From the NCBI GenBank assembly GCA_964514175.1, contig CAZEPQ010000132.1:1-5260 (forward strand): 5,260 bases of DNA. Reading direction: 5' to 3'. The notes beneath the pieces are model-generated. The model had not been told where the DNA came from. It was given only the letters and a program-made list of their open reading frames with translations, and made no database searches. Shown piece after piece: positions 4,704 through 5,260 of the stretch. The position numbers and the translations under genes are program-made. This stretch comes from HGM13006 sp964514175 (lineage in GTDB: Bacteria > Bacillota > Clostridia > Oscillospirales > Oscillospiraceae). The stretch's first letter is position 1, and each line of letters starts with the position of its first letter.

Positions 4704-5252
4704 TTATCGAATGATTTTCTTGGCCTTGATATACCGTTCCTCTTCGGAGAATACACAGCCGCAGTATTTCTGCATATAAAAGCCCTTTTCCCGAGCTTTT
4801 TCCTGCCCCTCCTTGAAGTAAGGCCGGAAGTCCTGATAGAAAAACTTCACACCGAACTTGTCCGCCGCCTGCTGTGCCAGATCCTTCATGACCTCATGGC
4901 GCTGATAGGGGCTGATAAAGAGGGACGACGTAAAGGCGTCATAACCGTTTTCCGCGGCAAACCTTGCCGACTCCCCCAGCCGGATCTCATAGCACTTGAG
5001 GCAGCGGTTTTCGATGTCCGGGGCCACCTCACGGATAAAGGGCCGCAGGGCATAGTCATTTTTCTCGATCAAGGGAAGCTGGATCTCCTGGGCATATTCT
5101 CTAAGACAATTGCGCCGGGAGCGGTATTCCGTAAAGGGATGAATATTGGGATTAAACCAGAAACCATCGGGGCTGATCCCCTCCTGATTTCTGAGGGTTT
5201 CAATGCACATGAGGCTGCAGGGCGCGCAGCAGATATGAAGCAGCAGCTTCAT
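4704..5252 (-). CDS. queH: Epoxyqueuosine reductase QueH
   Basis: This 182-residue protein matches QueH (DUF208 family), the non-cobalamin enzyme that reduces epoxyqueuosine to queuosine in the wobble base of GUN-anticodon tRNAs and replaces QueG in many anaerobes. The N-terminus MKLLLHICCAPC carries C8, C9 and C12. A second cysteine pair is in RCLKCYEIRL (C84, C87), and a third cluster is in YCGCVFS (C164, C166). Conserved cysteines of this kind hold the iron-sulphur and iron centres in the family. FNPNIHPFTEYRSRR (33-47) and TSSLFISPYQRHE (108-120) are further family motifs. Length is normal and the ATG gives the standard family start. Only 8 bases lie upstream in the window and no ribosome site is seen there, so its promoter and any upstream partner are out of view. 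Confidence 0.95.
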   Translation of the reverse strand: MKLLLHICCAPCSLMCIETLRNQEGISPDGFWFNPNIHPFTEYRSRRNCLREYAQEIQLPLIEKNDYALRPFIREVAPDIENRCLKCYEIRLGESARFAAENGYDAFTSSLFISPYQRHEVMKDLAQQAADKFGVKFFYQDFRPYFKEGQEKAREKGFYMQKYCGCVFSEEERYIKAKKIIR

Positions 5253-5260
5253 AAGATCAC

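Overview
The window looks like chromosomal DNA from a low-to-moderate-GC Firmicute of class Clostridia. An Oscillospiraceae (Ruminococcaceae)-like gut anaerobe is the best guess. The grounds are strong AGGAGG ribosome sites ahead of most genes, sigma-A style promoters, and a gene set (Rex, YqeG, QueH, M32 carboxypeptidase, EF-P) typical of such genomes. This placement is inference; nothing in the window proves the genus. I see no mobile element, tRNA, rRNA or CRISPR array.

Layout, left to right. The first 56 bases are the 5' end of efp (elongation factor P) on the minus strand, running off the left edge, with its leader and promoter candidates at about 57-135. Next, on minus, is yqeG (161-673), a HAD-family phosphatase with a near-consensus promoter at 751-779. 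A small unrecognised gene (773-1171, plus, TTG start) diverges from yqeG; its ribosome site and start codon lie inside the yqeG promoter. It converges on a minus-strand M32 metallocarboxypeptidase (1240-2751), with 68 bases of inverted repeats between the two stop codons. Upstream of the peptidase, and probably co-transcribed with it, is a PaaI-type hotdog thioesterase (2776-3249). An 11-bp GC-rich hairpin separates this from rex, the NADH/NAD+-sensing repressor (3315-3950). Upstream of rex is the most unusual gene (4001-4606): a DinB-like helical-bundle protein with an uninterrupted run of Gly-Gly-Pro repeats in its middle and without the usual metal-binding histidines. At the right edge is queH (4704-5252), epoxyqueuosine reductase.

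The minus-strand genes read queH, DinB-like/collagen-like gene, rex, thioesterase, carboxypeptidase, then yqeG and efp. They fall into several transcription units: the collagen-like gene has its own extended -10 promoter, rex may have a promoter inside the 3' end of that gene, and the rex terminator hairpin may set how much transcription reaches the thioesterase-peptidase pair. The functions are mostly housekeeping (tRNA modification, translation, phosphatase, peptide turnover, redox regulation). No shared pathway is evident.

The main points for a second look are the collagen-like insertion in a degenerate DinB scaffold, the interlocked yqeG/small-gene promoter region, the unidentified 132-residue protein, and the overlapping inverted repeats at 1200-1233.
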